Of a stretch of DNA of 64,000 nt, positions 1 to 8,415 are shown piece by piece. This DNA is from Pseudomonas sp. AOB-7 (GTDB lineage Bacteria > Pseudomonadota > Gammaproteobacteria > Pseudomonadales > Pseudomonadaceae): NCBI RefSeq assembly GCF_003696305.1, contig NZ_RFFK01000005.1, positions 124,001 through 188,000 of the forward strand, written 5' to 3'. Below the pieces are notes generated by a model. That model worked only from the letters and a program-made list of their open reading frames with translations. It searched no databases and was not told where the DNA came from. The first letter of the stretch is position 1, and each line of letters starts with the position of its first letter. The position numbers and the translations under genes are program-made.

Positions 1-98
1 TCTCCTCGGCATCTTGTGGACACCTTGCTGGCCCCGGGCTGGTGGCCTGGGGCCGGATGCGCCACCACGCGGGTGGGCGTGGCGCGCGCAGCGGGCCC

Positions 99-1121
99 TC
101 AGGGCCCGTACAACAAGCGTTCGGCCAGGCGGTCGGCGACCCGCGCCGGGGAGCGCTTGTCGGCCTGGGCATGGGCGTAGATCTCGGTCAGACGCAGACT
201 GATCTGCGCCAGATGGGCGGTGATCGCCGCCAGCTCCTCGCCGCGATGGCGCAGCGCCACGTAGATCAGCCCACCGGCGTTGAGCACGTAGTCCGGCGCG
301 TAGAGGATGCCGCGTGCCTCCAGCTCGTCGGCGATCTCCGGGTTGGCCAGCTGGTTGTTGGCCGCCCCGGCCACCGCCGCGCAGCGCAGCTGGCCGACGG
401 TCTGGCCGTTGAGCACGCCGCCCAGGCCGCAGGGCGCGAGGATGTCGCAGGGGGTGGTGAGCAGCGCCTCGCTGGCCACCGGATGGGCGCCGAGCTGCTC
501 TACCGCCAGCTGCACCCGACCGGGGTCGAGGTCGCTGACCAGCAGCTCGGCGCCGGCCGCATGCAGTTCCTCGGCCAGGGCGAAGCCGACGTTGCCGAGG
601 CCCTGGATGGCAATGCGCAGGCCCTCCAGATCGTCGCTGCCAAGGCGCGCCTGGGCGGTGGCGCGAATCCCGGCGAACACCCCCAGCGCCGTGTGCGGCG
701 AGGGATCGCCCTCGCTGGTGGTGCTGGTGGCATGGCGAGTGTGCTGGGCGATGCAGTCCATGTCGACGCTGGAGGTGCCGCTGTCCATGGCGGTGATATA
801 GCGCCCGTTCAGCGTCTCGATAACCCGGCCGAAAGCCTCGAACAGCGCCGCGCGGTTGGCCACGTGGGGCGGACGGATGATCACCGCCTTGCCACCGCCG
901 TGGGCGATGCCGGCCAGGGCGGCCTTGTAGCTCATGCCCTGGGCCAGGCGAATGGCGTCGCGGATGGCGCTCTGTTCGTCGGGATAGGCCAGGTAGCGGC
1001 AGCCGCCGAGGGCCGGGCCGAGACGAGTGTTGTGGATGGCGATGACGGCCTTGAGGCCAGTGGCCGGATCCTGCGCCAGGTGCAGGGCCTCGAGGCGGGC
1101 GGCTTCCATCATGCTGAACAT
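99..1121 (-). CDS. ldh: Leucine dehydrogenase (Glu/Leu/Phe/Val dehydrogenase family)
   Basis: Cytosolic NAD-dependent oxidative deamination of branched-chain amino acids, chiefly leucine to 2-ketoisocaproate. The 340-residue protein is slightly short of the usual 345-365. The catalytic lysines are visible as K66 (MSYKAA) and K78 (GGGKAV) in the N-terminal substrate domain. A Rossmann dinucleotide motif GLGNVG lies at 174-179. A GGGAG-like ribosome site (GGGAG) precedes the ATG. The stop codon lies inside a short GC palindrome at 93-107 with no U tract. Bases 1-98 beyond it show no gene. Divergent from the SirB1-like gene, as I remember for PA3418/PA3419 of P. aeruginosa. Confidence 0.93.
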   Translation of the reverse strand: MFSMMEAARLEALHLAQDPATGLKAVIAIHNTRLGPALGGCRYLAYPDEQSAIRDAIRLAQGMSYKAALAGIAHGGGKAVIIRPPHVANRAALFEAFGRVIETLNGRYITAMDSGTSSVDMDCIAQHTRHATSTTSEGDPSPHTALGVFAGIRATAQARLGSDDLEGLRIAIQGLGNVGFALAEELHAAGAELLVSDLDPGRVQLAVEQLGAHPVASEALLTTPCDILAPCGLGGVLNGQTVGQLRCAAVAGAANNQLANPEIADELEARGILYAPDYVLNAGGLIYVALRHRGEELAAITAHLAQISLRLTEIYAHAQADKRSPARVADRLAERLLYGP

Positions 1122-1226
1122 GGGCGAGCTCCCGGTCTGACTTTAGGCCTCAGTATAGGTGGCTGGGCGGAGACTGGACGCGGATCGGCCGAAGGGCTAC
1201 AAGAGCAGGAGTCACCGGAGAAAGCG

Positions 1227-2030
1227 ATGAGCCCACGCCAAGCCTGCCTACTGTGCCTGGAGCGCGATCCGCCCGAACCGTTCGAGGCGGCGCTGTGGGT
1301 CGCCGCCGAACACGATGGGCAAGTGCAGCCGACGCAGGTGCTCGGCGAACTGCACGGCCTGCAGCTGCAGGTCAGCGCCGGACTGCCCGCCCTGCCGGCG
1401 CGCGAACTGGCCCAGCCGCTGTTGCGCCGGCTCGCCGAATTGGACTACCAGGAAGACGACGAAGGCGTCACCCGCCCCCGCCATGCGCTGCTCCACGAGG
1501 TGCTACGGCGGCGCCGCGGACAACCGCTGCTGCTGGCGCTGATCGCTCTGGAGCTGGCTCGGCGCCTGGACATCCCCCTGCAGGGGGTGAACTTCCCCGG
1601 ACATTTCCTGTTGCGCGTGCCCGGCGCCGATCACCTGCTCGACCCCTGCGGCGGTCGCCGCCTGTATACCCGCGACTGCCGCGAACTGCTCTACCGCCAG
1701 CTCGGCCCGGACGCCGCGCTCAGCGCCGCGCATCTGCACAGCGCCGACGCTCGCGCCATGCTGCAGCGCCTGTCGCGCAACCTGCGCCTGTTGCATCTTC
1801 AGCATGACGACGACCTGGCCGCGCTCAAGGACGCCGAACGGGTGCTGCAGATAGGTCCCGCGAGCATGGTCGACCATCTGGCGCGCGCCGACATCTACCG
1901 CAATCTGGCTTGTCCACAGGGCGAGCGCTACGACCTCGAACGCGCCCTGCTGTTGTGCGACGACGCCGCCCTGCGCCTGCAGCTGAGCCAGCGCCTGCGC
2001 ACGCTGGACGTTGCGCCGGCGCTGCATTGA
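1227..2030 (+). CDS. SirB1 family transglutaminase-like protein
   Basis: Protein of 267 residues. The central region (about 80-160) has the SirB1/transglutaminase-like pattern: RRGQPLLLALIALELARRL, then GVNFPGHFLLRV and a DPCGGR segment. The C-terminal third resembles the TPR-like tail of the SirB1 family. The biochemical role of the family is not settled. The frame is open much further upstream, but the ATG at 1227 follows a GGAG site at 1217-1220 and starts at the usual family N-terminus, so the upstream part is only the antisense of ldh. Divergent from ldh with a 105-base shared promoter region. Confidence 0.85.
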   Translation: MSPRQACLLCLERDPPEPFEAALWVAAEHDGQVQPTQVLGELHGLQLQVSAGLPALPARELAQPLLRRLAELDYQEDDEGVTRPRHALLHEVLRRRRGQPLLLALIALELARRLDIPLQGVNFPGHFLLRVPGADHLLDPCGGRRLYTRDCRELLYRQLGPDAALSAAHLHSADARAMLQRLSRNLRLLHLQHDDDLAALKDAERVLQIGPASMVDHLARADIYRNLACPQGERYDLERALLLCDDAALRLQLSQRLRTLDVAPALH

Positions 2031-2194
2031 GCGGCCCCTGAGCGGCGAGCCGCGCAGGGTTCTGCAGGGCCCTTTACGATCTTTCGACCGGCCCGTGTAA
2101 CTGGATACTTCCCGTCTACACTTTCGCTTGTTCGGCCTTCTGCCAACGCAGCGAACACCACGAACGCACGAATGACTCCACGAAGGGAAATAGC

Positions 2195-2866
2195 ATGCAA
2201 AGACTCCTTGGTTCGTCGCTGTTGGCGGCCATTCTGAGCGCTACCGGTTGTAGCAGCACCCTGGTGGCCCCCGAGCAATATTCGGGTTTCTTGCAGGACT
2301 ACAGTCGCCTGAGCGAGCAGCAATCACCGTCTGGCGTCAAAGTGGCGCGCTGGGTTGACCCGGATCTGCAGATCGCCCGCTACAACCAGCTCTTTCTGGA
2401 ACCCAGCCAGTTCTACCCGCAGCCACAACCCAGCGCCCGCCTGTCCCAGGAGACCCTGCACGCCATCACTCGCTACTTCGACACCGCGCTGCGCCGCGAG
2501 CTGAGCAAGGTCATGCCGCTCACCGACTCGCCCACGGCCGGCACCCTGGTGCTGCGCCCGGCCATCACCGCGGTCTCGGCCTCCACCGAAGGCCTCAAGC
2601 CCTACGAAGTCATTCCCATCGCCCTGGTGGTGGCAGCCGCCAGCACAGCGGCCGGCACCCGCGACCAGCAGGTGGAGATCGCCGCCGAGGCCGCGGTCAT
2701 CGACGCGCAGAACAGCCGCGTCGTCGCCCAGGTGGTGCGCAAGGGCAGCGGCCTGGACCTGGAGAACGACGAGCAGGTGATCAGCCTCGACAACGTCAAG
2801 CCGGTGATCGATGTCTGGGCCAACGACATGCGCCAGTCCGTCGAGCAGCTCAAGGCCAAGCGTTGA
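2195..2866 (+). CDS. DUF3313 family lipoprotein
   Basis: Predicted lipoprotein of 223 residues. An N-terminal hydrophobic segment ends in SATGC, so Cys19 would be lipidated. The remainder fits DUF3313, periplasmic lipoproteins of unknown function: the early YSGFLQDYSRL segment and a C-terminal VIDVWANDMRQ. Preceded by about 160 non-coding bases containing a plausible promoter (TACACT near 2115). It is in line with the yiaWV-like pair but separated by a GC hairpin at 2879-2910, so it may be a separate unit. Confidence 0.8.
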   Translation: MQRLLGSSLLAAILSATGCSSTLVAPEQYSGFLQDYSRLSEQQSPSGVKVARWVDPDLQIARYNQLFLEPSQFYPQPQPSARLSQETLHAITRYFDTALRRELSKVMPLTDSPTAGTLVLRPAITAVSASTEGLKPYEVIPIALVVAAASTAAGTRDQQVEIAAEAAVIDAQNSRVVAQVVRKGSGLDLENDEQVISLDNVKPVIDVWANDMRQSVEQLKAKR

Positions 2867-2878
2867 GAACCGCTCTGC

Positions 2879-2910
2879 CGGCACCGCTGCGGATCGTCCG
2901 AGCGGTGCCG
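2879..2910. other. Intergenic hairpin without U tract
   Basis: A perfect 10-base stem, CGGCACCGCT paired with AGCGGTGCCG, with a 12-base loop. It lies between the DUF3313 lipoprotein and the YiaW-like gene. It lacks a T run, so it is not a classical intrinsic terminator. It could attenuate transcription or protect the mRNA end. Confidence 0.4.
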
Positions 2911-2940
2911 CACGCAGAACAGTCGCATTAGGGAGGCAAC

Positions 2941-3294
2941 ATGCTGGATTACTTTGCCTTGGGCGTACTGATCTTCGCCGCCATAGTGCTGTTCTACGGC
3001 GTCATCGCGGTGCACGACATTCCCTACGAGATCGCCGTGCATCGCAACCATCCGCACCAGGATGCCATCCACGTGGCGGGCTGGGTCAGCCTGTTCACCC
3101 TGCACGTGCTCTGGCCCTTCCTGTGGATCTGGGCGACGCTCTACCGCGAGGATCGCGGCTGGGGCTTCGCCACCACGGCCAAGGAGGATACGGCACGCCT
3201 GCAGCAGCTGGAACAACAGGTGGCGGAGCTCAAGGCCCGAGTGGACTCACTGGAACGGCCGGCCGCAGAAGAACGGATCGAGGCGAGGGACTGA
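2941..3294 (+). CDS. YiaW-like inner-membrane protein (DUF3302)
   Basis: Protein of 117 residues with two predicted membrane helices (about 5-23 and 41-60) and a C-terminal amphipathic or coiled-coil tail (QQLEQQVAELKARVDSLE). It matches the DUF3302/YiaW family, whose genes lie next to an HlyD-type membrane fusion gene in E. coli (yiaV-yiaW) and many Pseudomonas. An AGGGAGG ribosome site precedes the ATG. Only 3 bases separate it from the YiaV-like gene, so the two are surely co-transcribed and probably form one envelope complex. The transported substrate is unknown. Confidence 0.82.
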   Translation: MLDYFALGVLIFAAIVLFYGVIAVHDIPYEIAVHRNHPHQDAIHVAGWVSLFTLHVLWPFLWIWATLYREDRGWGFATTAKEDTARLQQLEQQVAELKARVDSLERPAAEERIEARD

Positions 3295-3297
3295 ATC

Positions 3298-4257
3298 ATG
3301 GATCTGCTGCTGATTCTCACCTACACCGCCATCTGCGTCGCCATCTTCAAGATCTTCAAGATCCCGCTGAACAAGTGGACGGTGCCCACCGCGGTACTGG
3401 GCGGCATCGTGCTGATCGGCACGCTGATTTTCCTGATGAACTACAACCACCCCTATTCCGAGGTCTCGCGCAGCTACTTCGTCAGCACCCCCATAGTGCC
3501 GGCGGTGAGCGGCCAGGTGATCGAGGTGCCGGTGCGCGGCAACCAGCTGCTGGAAGAGGGCGACGTGATCTTCCGCATCGACCCCACCCCCTTCGAGAAC
3601 CGCGTGCGCTCGATCAAGGCCCAGTTGGTCTCGGCCAAGGGCGACCAGTTCCGCGCCAGCGAGCTGGTCAAGCGCAACCTGGGCAACCGCCGTGATCTGG
3701 ATATCACCACGGCGCGCGTGGACGATCTGCAGGCGCAGCTCAATATCGCCCAGTTCGAGCTGGACAACACGGTGGTGCGGGCGCCGTCGCGCGGCTACGT
3801 GACCCAGGTGGTGCTGCGCCCCGGCGTCTATGCGGTGAAGATGCCGCTGCGGCCGTCGGCGATCTTCATTCCCCACGAGGAATATTTCTACGTGGCCTGG
3901 ATGCGCCAGAACAGCCAGCTGCGCCTGACCCTGGGTGACTCCGCCGAGATCGCCCTCGACGGCCTGCCCGGCCAGGTGTTCCAGGCGCGGGTCAAGCAGG
4001 TGCAACCGGTGATCGCCGAAGGCCAGGTGCAGCCGGGCGGCCACCTGATCGGCGTCACCGGCGCCATGCCGGCCGGACGGGTGCCGGTGTTGCTGGAAAT
4101 CATCGACCCGGCCTTCGAACCCTACAAGGAGCTGATACCGGGCGGCGCCTATGGTCAGGCGGCGCTCTACTCCGAGCACTTCCCCCATGTGGCGATCCTG
4201 CGCAAGGTGCTCCTGCGCATGGCCGCCTGGATGAACTACATCTTCCCGTTCCACTGA
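3298..4257 (+). CDS. HlyD family membrane-fusion/efflux protein (YiaV-like)
   Basis: Periplasmic adaptor subunit of 319 residues. It has one N-terminal membrane region (about 5-45), then a lipoyl/barrel-sandwich half-motif (VPAVSGQVIEVPVRGNQLLEEGDVIFRIDP, 62-92), a short alpha-helical hairpin (about 100-150), the second half (VVRAPSRGYVTQVVLRPG), and a beta-barrel domain. This is the HlyD/EmrA architecture. No outer-membrane factor or transporter is nearby except the YiaW-like partner just upstream, so it belongs to the YiaWV type rather than a tripartite drug pump. Substrate unknown. Confidence 0.87.
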   Translation: MDLLLILTYTAICVAIFKIFKIPLNKWTVPTAVLGGIVLIGTLIFLMNYNHPYSEVSRSYFVSTPIVPAVSGQVIEVPVRGNQLLEEGDVIFRIDPTPFENRVRSIKAQLVSAKGDQFRASELVKRNLGNRRDLDITTARVDDLQAQLNIAQFELDNTVVRAPSRGYVTQVVLRPGVYAVKMPLRPSAIFIPHEEYFYVAWMRQNSQLRLTLGDSAEIALDGLPGQVFQARVKQVQPVIAEGQVQPGGHLIGVTGAMPAGRVPVLLEIIDPAFEPYKELIPGGAYGQAALYSEHFPHVAILRKVLLRMAAWMNYIFPFH

Positions 4258-4316
4258 CGCCCGCAACCCGGCGGCGCCTGGCACAGGCGCCGCGTCATGA
4301 CACAGAGGAGTCCATC

Positions 4317-4685
4317 ATGTTCGAACCCGGTCACCTCAACCGCAAGAAACAACCCGGCATGCCGGGCGTCCCCGATTACGATATCGACGTCTACTACGAG
4401 GTGCGCCACGACCCCAAGGAGGGCGTGCTGCTGCACTTCAGGCTGTCCGGCCAGGTCGCCGGCCAAAGCGTTGCCGAGGAGTTCGACATGCACCGCGACA
4501 CCGCCTTCAACTTCGCCAGCCGCCTGGCCAAGGCCGCGGTGAAGCTGGGGCTGCCGCCCAATGCCAGCCCGATCATGCGCAGCCATGGCGAGTACGACGC
4601 GATGTTCGCGGACATCCGCAAGAAGCTCAACGTCAACCCCGGTGACCCGGTGGACTTCGACCACCTGGACAAGGACGGATTCTGA
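4317..4685 (+). CDS. DUF5064 family protein
   Basis: Small soluble protein of 122 residues beginning MFEPGHLNR, typical of DUF5064, a family seen mainly in Pseudomonas with no assigned function. No signal peptide or membrane segment is visible. A GAGGAG site lies 8-13 bases before the ATG. It sits 59 bases after the HlyD-like gene, with a GC hairpin (about 4271-4292) between. It is probably its own unit or a weak read-through of the yiaWV operon. Confidence 0.75.
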   Translation: MFEPGHLNRKKQPGMPGVPDYDIDVYYEVRHDPKEGVLLHFRLSGQVAGQSVAEEFDMHRDTAFNFASRLAKAAVKLGLPPNASPIMRSHGEYDAMFADIRKKLNVNPGDPVDFDHLDKDGF

Positions 4686-4739
4686 CCCTTTAACCAGCGC
4701 TCGTTTCCCTCCACCCACGCACAGCGCGAGGACCGGAAC

Positions 4740-6068
4740 ATGGCCGATGCCAGCAAGAAGATGGGCCTGATCGGCCTGACCACCCTGGTGGCGGTCAACA
4801 TGATGGGCTCCGGCATCATCATGCTGCCCTCGAGCATGGCCCAGCTCGGCGCGGTATCGCTGCTGTCCTGGGTGGTCACGGCGGTCGGCTCCATGGCCAT
4901 CGCCTACGGCTTCGCCCAGTGCGGCATCTACTGCCCGCGTCCCGGCGGCATGTCGGCCTACAGCGAGGAAGCCCACGGCAAGTCCGCGTTCTTCCTCTGC
5001 TCCTACCTGTACTTCCTGTCGCTGGTGATCGGCAACGTGGCCATCGGCATTTCCGCGGTCGGTTACCTCACGCCCTTCTTCCCCTGGCTGGGCAGCAGCG
5101 CCGGCGCCCTGGTGCTCGGCACCATCGGCCTGATCTGGCTGACTATCCTGGCCAACCTCGGCGGCCCCAGCCTCACCGGACGCCTCGGCGCGGTGACCGT
5201 CTGGGGGGTGATCATCCCGGTGGCCGGCCTCGGCCTGATCGGCTGGTTCTGGTTCCAGCCCAGCCTGTTCATCGAGGCCTGGAATCCCAACGACCTGAAA
5301 GTGGGCGACGCCATCGCACAGAGCATCCCGCTGACCCTCTGGGCCTTCCTCGGCATGGAGTCGGCGGCGCAGAACTCCGACGCGGTGGACAATCCCAAGC
5401 GCAACGTACCGCTGGCCTGCCTGCTCGGCACCCTCGGCGCCGCCGTGGTCTACGTGCTGTCGACCAGTGTGATCCAGGGCATAGTCCCCAACCCGGAACT
5501 GGCCAACTCCAGCGCCCCCTTCGCCCTGGTCTACGCGCGGATGTTCAACGACGGCGTCGGCAACGTCATCATGGCCCTGGCGGTGATGGCCTGCCTCGGC
5601 TCCCTGCTCGGCTGGCAGTTCACCCTGGCGCAGACGGCCAAGGTCACCGCCGAACAGGGCATGTTCCCCAAACTCTTCACTCGGGTCAGCTCGCGCGATG
5701 CGCCGCTGCTGGGCCTGCTGTTCTGCGGCGTGCTGCAAAGCCTGATCGCCCTGTCGACCATCTCGCCCAACGCCAGCGCCCAGTTCAACAAGCTGGTGGG
5801 CCTGGCCGCGGTGACCAACATCATCCCCTACGTCACCTCGCTGACCGGCCTGCTGGTGATCATGCACAAGGCCCAGGTGACACCCCAGGTATTTCGCCGC
5901 AACAGCCTGATCCTGCTGGTGGCCATGCTCTACTGCTTCTACGCCCTGTACGCCTCGGGCCTGGATGCGGTGTTCGGCGCGGCACTGGTGATGGTGGTCG
6001 GCTACCTGCTGTTCGGCGCCATCGCCAAGCGCTTCGTCGGCGCCCTCGACAGCCTTGGCCGGCCCTAG
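4740..6068 (+). CDS. APC family amino acid/polyamine antiporter (PotE-like)
   Basis: Twelve-helix inner-membrane transporter of 442 residues in the basic amino acid/polyamine antiporter branch of the APC superfamily. The first helix carries the consensus VAVNMMGSGIIMLPSSMAQLG (about 17-37), with the GSGI substrate-binding break. The protein aligns along its length with PotE/CadB/AdiC-type exchangers. Ornithine-putrescine exchange is the likeliest activity, but the sequence alone does not fix the substrate. A GAGGA ribosome site lies about 8 bases upstream. A solute-binding protein gene follows 10 bases later, so the two may be co-expressed. Confidence 0.86.
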   Translation: MADASKKMGLIGLTTLVAVNMMGSGIIMLPSSMAQLGAVSLLSWVVTAVGSMAIAYGFAQCGIYCPRPGGMSAYSEEAHGKSAFFLCSYLYFLSLVIGNVAIGISAVGYLTPFFPWLGSSAGALVLGTIGLIWLTILANLGGPSLTGRLGAVTVWGVIIPVAGLGLIGWFWFQPSLFIEAWNPNDLKVGDAIAQSIPLTLWAFLGMESAAQNSDAVDNPKRNVPLACLLGTLGAAVVYVLSTSVIQGIVPNPELANSSAPFALVYARMFNDGVGNVIMALAVMACLGSLLGWQFTLAQTAKVTAEQGMFPKLFTRVSSRDAPLLGLLFCGVLQSLIALSTISPNASAQFNKLVGLAAVTNIIPYVTSLTGLLVIMHKAQVTPQVFRRNSLILLVAMLYCFYALYASGLDAVFGAALVMVVGYLLFGAIAKRFVGALDSLGRP

Positions 6069-6078
6069 GAGACTCGGC

Positions 6079-6972
6079 ATGTCTATTCCCTACCTGGTCC
6101 GGCTGCTACTGCTCTGTGCCTGGTTGCCGGCCATCGCCAGCGCCGCCACCCTGGAGCGCATCCACGACAGCGGCCAGCTGGTGCTGGGCTTCGTGCCCGG
6201 CAACCCGCCCTTCTCCGACGGCGACGCCCAGCAGGCCGACGGCTATGCCATCGAGCTGTGCCGCCGCGTCGCCAGTCAGGTGCAAGAGCAACTGGCCATG
6301 CCCGCGCTACGCCTGCGCTATCAACCGCTGACCACCACGGACATGCTCGACGCGGTGGCCGCCGGGCGCGTCGATATCCTCTGCGCGCCCGTGGTGGAGA
6401 GCCTGGAGCGGCGCCGCCAGGTCAGCTTCTCGCTGCCGATCTTCACTGCCGGCCTGGGCGTGGTGGTGCGTCAGGACGCACCGGCGACGCTGCTGCTGCC
6501 ACTCAAGGGCGAGGCGGCGCACAGCGGCCCGACCTGGCGCGCCACCATCAACCGCGGGCTGAGCCGCCACCGCTTCGCCGTGCTCAAGGGCACGATCAGC
6601 GTCGACTGGGCGCGCACGCGCATTCGCCAGCTCGGCCTGCAATCCGAGCTGGTCGAGGTCGACAGCAATCGGGAGGGGGTCGAGCAGGTCGTCAGCCGCC
6701 GGGTCGACGCCTTCTTCGCCGACCGCCTGGTGCTGCTCAACTACCAGGCCCAGCATCCGCAAGGCGCACAGCTGTGGGTGCCGGAGCGCCTGTTCGAAGT
6801 GGAAGCGGTGGCCATGCCGCTGGCCCGCGACGACGAGGACTTCCGCCTGCTGGTGGATACCGCGCTCAGCCGGCTGAACCGCTCCAGCGATGGCGAGGCG
6901 CTCTACCGCCGGTTCTTCGGCGAGCTCAGCGAGCAGAGTCGGCTGATGTTGCGGCTCAACTCGCGGCCCTGA
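6079..6972 (+). CDS. Periplasmic solute-binding protein, amino-acid ABC type (SBP_bac_3)
   Basis: Exported protein of 297 residues with a signal peptide (about 1-22, cleavage near IASA-A). Two lobes of the family 3 binding fold follow: the first lobe has GQLVLGFVPGNPPFSDGD, and GRVDILCAPVVESLERRRQVSFS covers the Glu/Asp-type ligand loop. An AGGAGA site at 6067-6072 selects this ATG over one 24 bases upstream. No ABC permease or ATPase is adjacent, so it may feed an unlinked transporter or act as a sensor domain protein. Convergent with the PilZ gene, 8 bases apart. Confidence 0.83.
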   Translation: MSIPYLVRLLLLCAWLPAIASAATLERIHDSGQLVLGFVPGNPPFSDGDAQQADGYAIELCRRVASQVQEQLAMPALRLRYQPLTTTDMLDAVAAGRVDILCAPVVESLERRRQVSFSLPIFTAGLGVVVRQDAPATLLLPLKGEAAHSGPTWRATINRGLSRHRFAVLKGTISVDWARTRIRQLGLQSELVEVDSNREGVEQVVSRRVDAFFADRLVLLNYQAQHPQGAQLWVPERLFEVEAVAMPLARDDEDFRLLVDTALSRLNRSSDGEALYRRFFGELSEQSRLMLRLNSRP

Positions 6973-6980
6973 GCCCGCGC

Positions 6981-7337
6981 TCAGGCCGAGGCGGCCAGGC
7001 TGTGGAAACTGAAGTAATAACGCAGGGCGTCGACCATCTCGACGTAGTCGGCCGGCGGCGCCACCAGGGCGAAGCCGGAGTCGTAGCTGCCGGGGGTGAC
7101 GTCCTCACGGCACCACTGGCAGGTGGCGGAGAAGTCGACGAAGTGCTGGCCGTGCTGGCCGGGGATCTTCAGACGCATGTCGAAGCGCGCACCCACCAGC
7201 ATCGGCAGCTGGCTGATCAGCATCAGGCCGTCCAGTGAGACATTGCCGATGGAGCCCATCGGCTTGTCGGTGATGCGGTTGAACACCTTCAGGTAGTAGG
7301 GCAACTGATGGCGTTCGATTCGACGTTGGCTGCGCAT
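6981..7337 (-). CDS. PilZ domain protein (c-di-GMP receptor)
   Basis: Single-domain protein of 118 residues. The c-di-GMP contacts are present: an N-terminal arginine-rich RRIER (4-8) and the NVSLDGL motif (about 32-38), matching the RxxxR and (D/N)xSxxG signatures. No other domain is visible, so output would be through protein-protein contact. The ribosome site is weak. A diguanylate cyclase (13659-14795) lies in the same window, though not in the same operon. Confidence 0.85.
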   Translation of the reverse strand: MRSQRRIERHQLPYYLKVFNRITDKPMGSIGNVSLDGLMLISQLPMLVGARFDMRLKIPGQHGQHFVDFSATCQWCREDVTPGSYDSGFALVAPPADYVEMVDALRYYFSFHSLAASA

Positions 7338-7396
7338 GCTGGCGAATCGCTACAAGGGGCTTTGAGTATGGCCCCGAAGCCGCCGCTTAACCAGCC

Positions 7397-7819
7397 TCAG
7401 CCACAGCGCTCGGCGATGCGCGTGCGCAGCTGGCGACGAGCGGTGTCGGTCTCTTCATCACTGTAATAAATGCGCTCGCCGTTGGCGTCCGTGCGGTAGT
7501 AGCTGAAGCCTTCCGGAATCTGCGCCAGGCGCCGGCGCAGGTCGCGGCACTCGGCGGCGCGCGCCTCGCGCTGTTCGGCCGCCGCGGCGGCGGCCTGCTG
7601 CTGCTCCTCGCGGCGGGCATCGAAGAAGCGCTGGCTGCGCGCCTCGCGCTCGCGGGTGTGTTCGTCGCGTTCGACCACCTGGGGCTTGACCTCCACCGGC
7701 TCGGCCCCGGCGCCCGGACGCTGGCCGAAATGCACGCGGCCCTGGGCATCGGTCCAGCGATAGATTTCCGCTGCGGCCAGGGCCGGCAGCAACAGGGCGA
7801 CAAGCAGCAGGCTGCGCAT
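7397..7819 (-). CDS. DUF4124 domain exported protein
   Basis: Protein of 140 residues with a signal peptide (1-17, cleavage near LAAA-E). The DUF4124 motif EIYRWTDAQGRVHFGQRP follows at the mature N-terminus. A glutamate/alanine/arginine-rich coiled coil (about 55-95) comes next, then a C-terminal Cys-containing segment. Family function is unknown; members are periplasmic. A GGAGG site precedes this ATG, which rules out the longer open frame upstream. It follows a small lipoprotein gene on the same strand by 70 bases. Confidence 0.82.
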   Translation of the reverse strand: MRSLLLVALLLPALAAAEIYRWTDAQGRVHFGQRPGAGAEPVEVKPQVVERDEHTREREARSQRFFDARREEQQQAAAAAAEQREARAAECRDLRRRLAQIPEGFSYYRTDANGERIYYSDEETDTARRQLRTRIAERCG

Positions 7820-7889
7820 GCTGATCCTCCGTGAACAGGTGGCCCAGCTTAAACCGCCGCGCAGCCGGCGCAAATGACTGATGATCGGC

Positions 7890-8264
7890 TCACAATGGCG
7901 CCGGCGTAGCCTTGGCCGGCTCCGCCGGATTGTGGTGGCCGAGCTGCTCCAGGGTCTGCAGGCGCGCGCGGGCGCGGTAGGCGTACTCGCTGGTCGGGTA
8001 GCGGCTGATGATGAACTGGTAGGTCTGCGCCGCGTCGACGAACAGGTTCTCGCGCTCCAGGCACTGGCCGCGCAGCAGCGAGATTTCCGGCTGCAGGTAG
8101 CCGCGCGAACGGCTCTTGCGTTCGGCCTTCGACAGCTCCAGGGCGACGCAGGCGCAGTCGCCATCCTCGTAGGCGCGATAGGCGTTGTTCAGGTGATGGT
8201 CGAGCGACCAACGGGTGCAGCCCGTGGCGACCAGCGCCAGGGTCAGGATGATCAGGGTTCGCAT
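7890..8264 (-). CDS. Small tetratricopeptide-type lipoprotein
   Basis: Predicted lipoprotein of 124 residues: MRTLIILTLALVATGC, with lipidation at Cys16. The mature part is mostly helical with TPR-like spacing (LNNAYRAYEDGDCACVALELSKAE and AAQTYQFIISRYPTSEYAYRAR), reminiscent of YbgF/BamD-type repeats. A GGAGGAAT ribosome site precedes the ATG. Divergent from another repeat lipoprotein (8416-9222); the two share a 151-base promoter region. No function is recognised. Confidence 0.75.
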   Translation of the reverse strand: MRTLIILTLALVATGCTRWSLDHHLNNAYRAYEDGDCACVALELSKAERKSRSRGYLQPEISLLRGQCLERENLFVDAAQTYQFIISRYPTSEYAYRARARLQTLEQLGHHNPAEPAKATPAPL

Positions 8265-8415
8265 GGGCAATTCCTCCGCTGAGCAGTGTATCGACTGGCG
8301 CCGGGAAAACTGAACCGCCGCAAACCTCCGATGGGTTGTGCCGCGCCCGCCTTGGCGCTGGGCGGGCGGCTGACTAGACTGCGGCGCATCGGCCGACTCC
8401 GGCCAAGGAGCCCGC

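Noticed and set aside
93..107. GGGCCCT/AGGGCCC palindrome at the ldh stop as a terminator
   Set aside because: The loop is too small, it includes the stop codon, and no T tract follows on the minus strand.
42..1226. Long plus-strand open frame in front of the SirB1-like gene
   Set aside because: It is antisense to the leucine dehydrogenase gene, its translation has no domain pattern, and a good ribosome site selects the ATG at 1227.
4236..6080. 614-codon minus-strand open frame opposite the APC permease
   Set aside because: Composition is His/Gln/Gly/Arg-rich without domain features, typical of the antisense of a GC-rich gene. The plus-strand permease is unmistakable.
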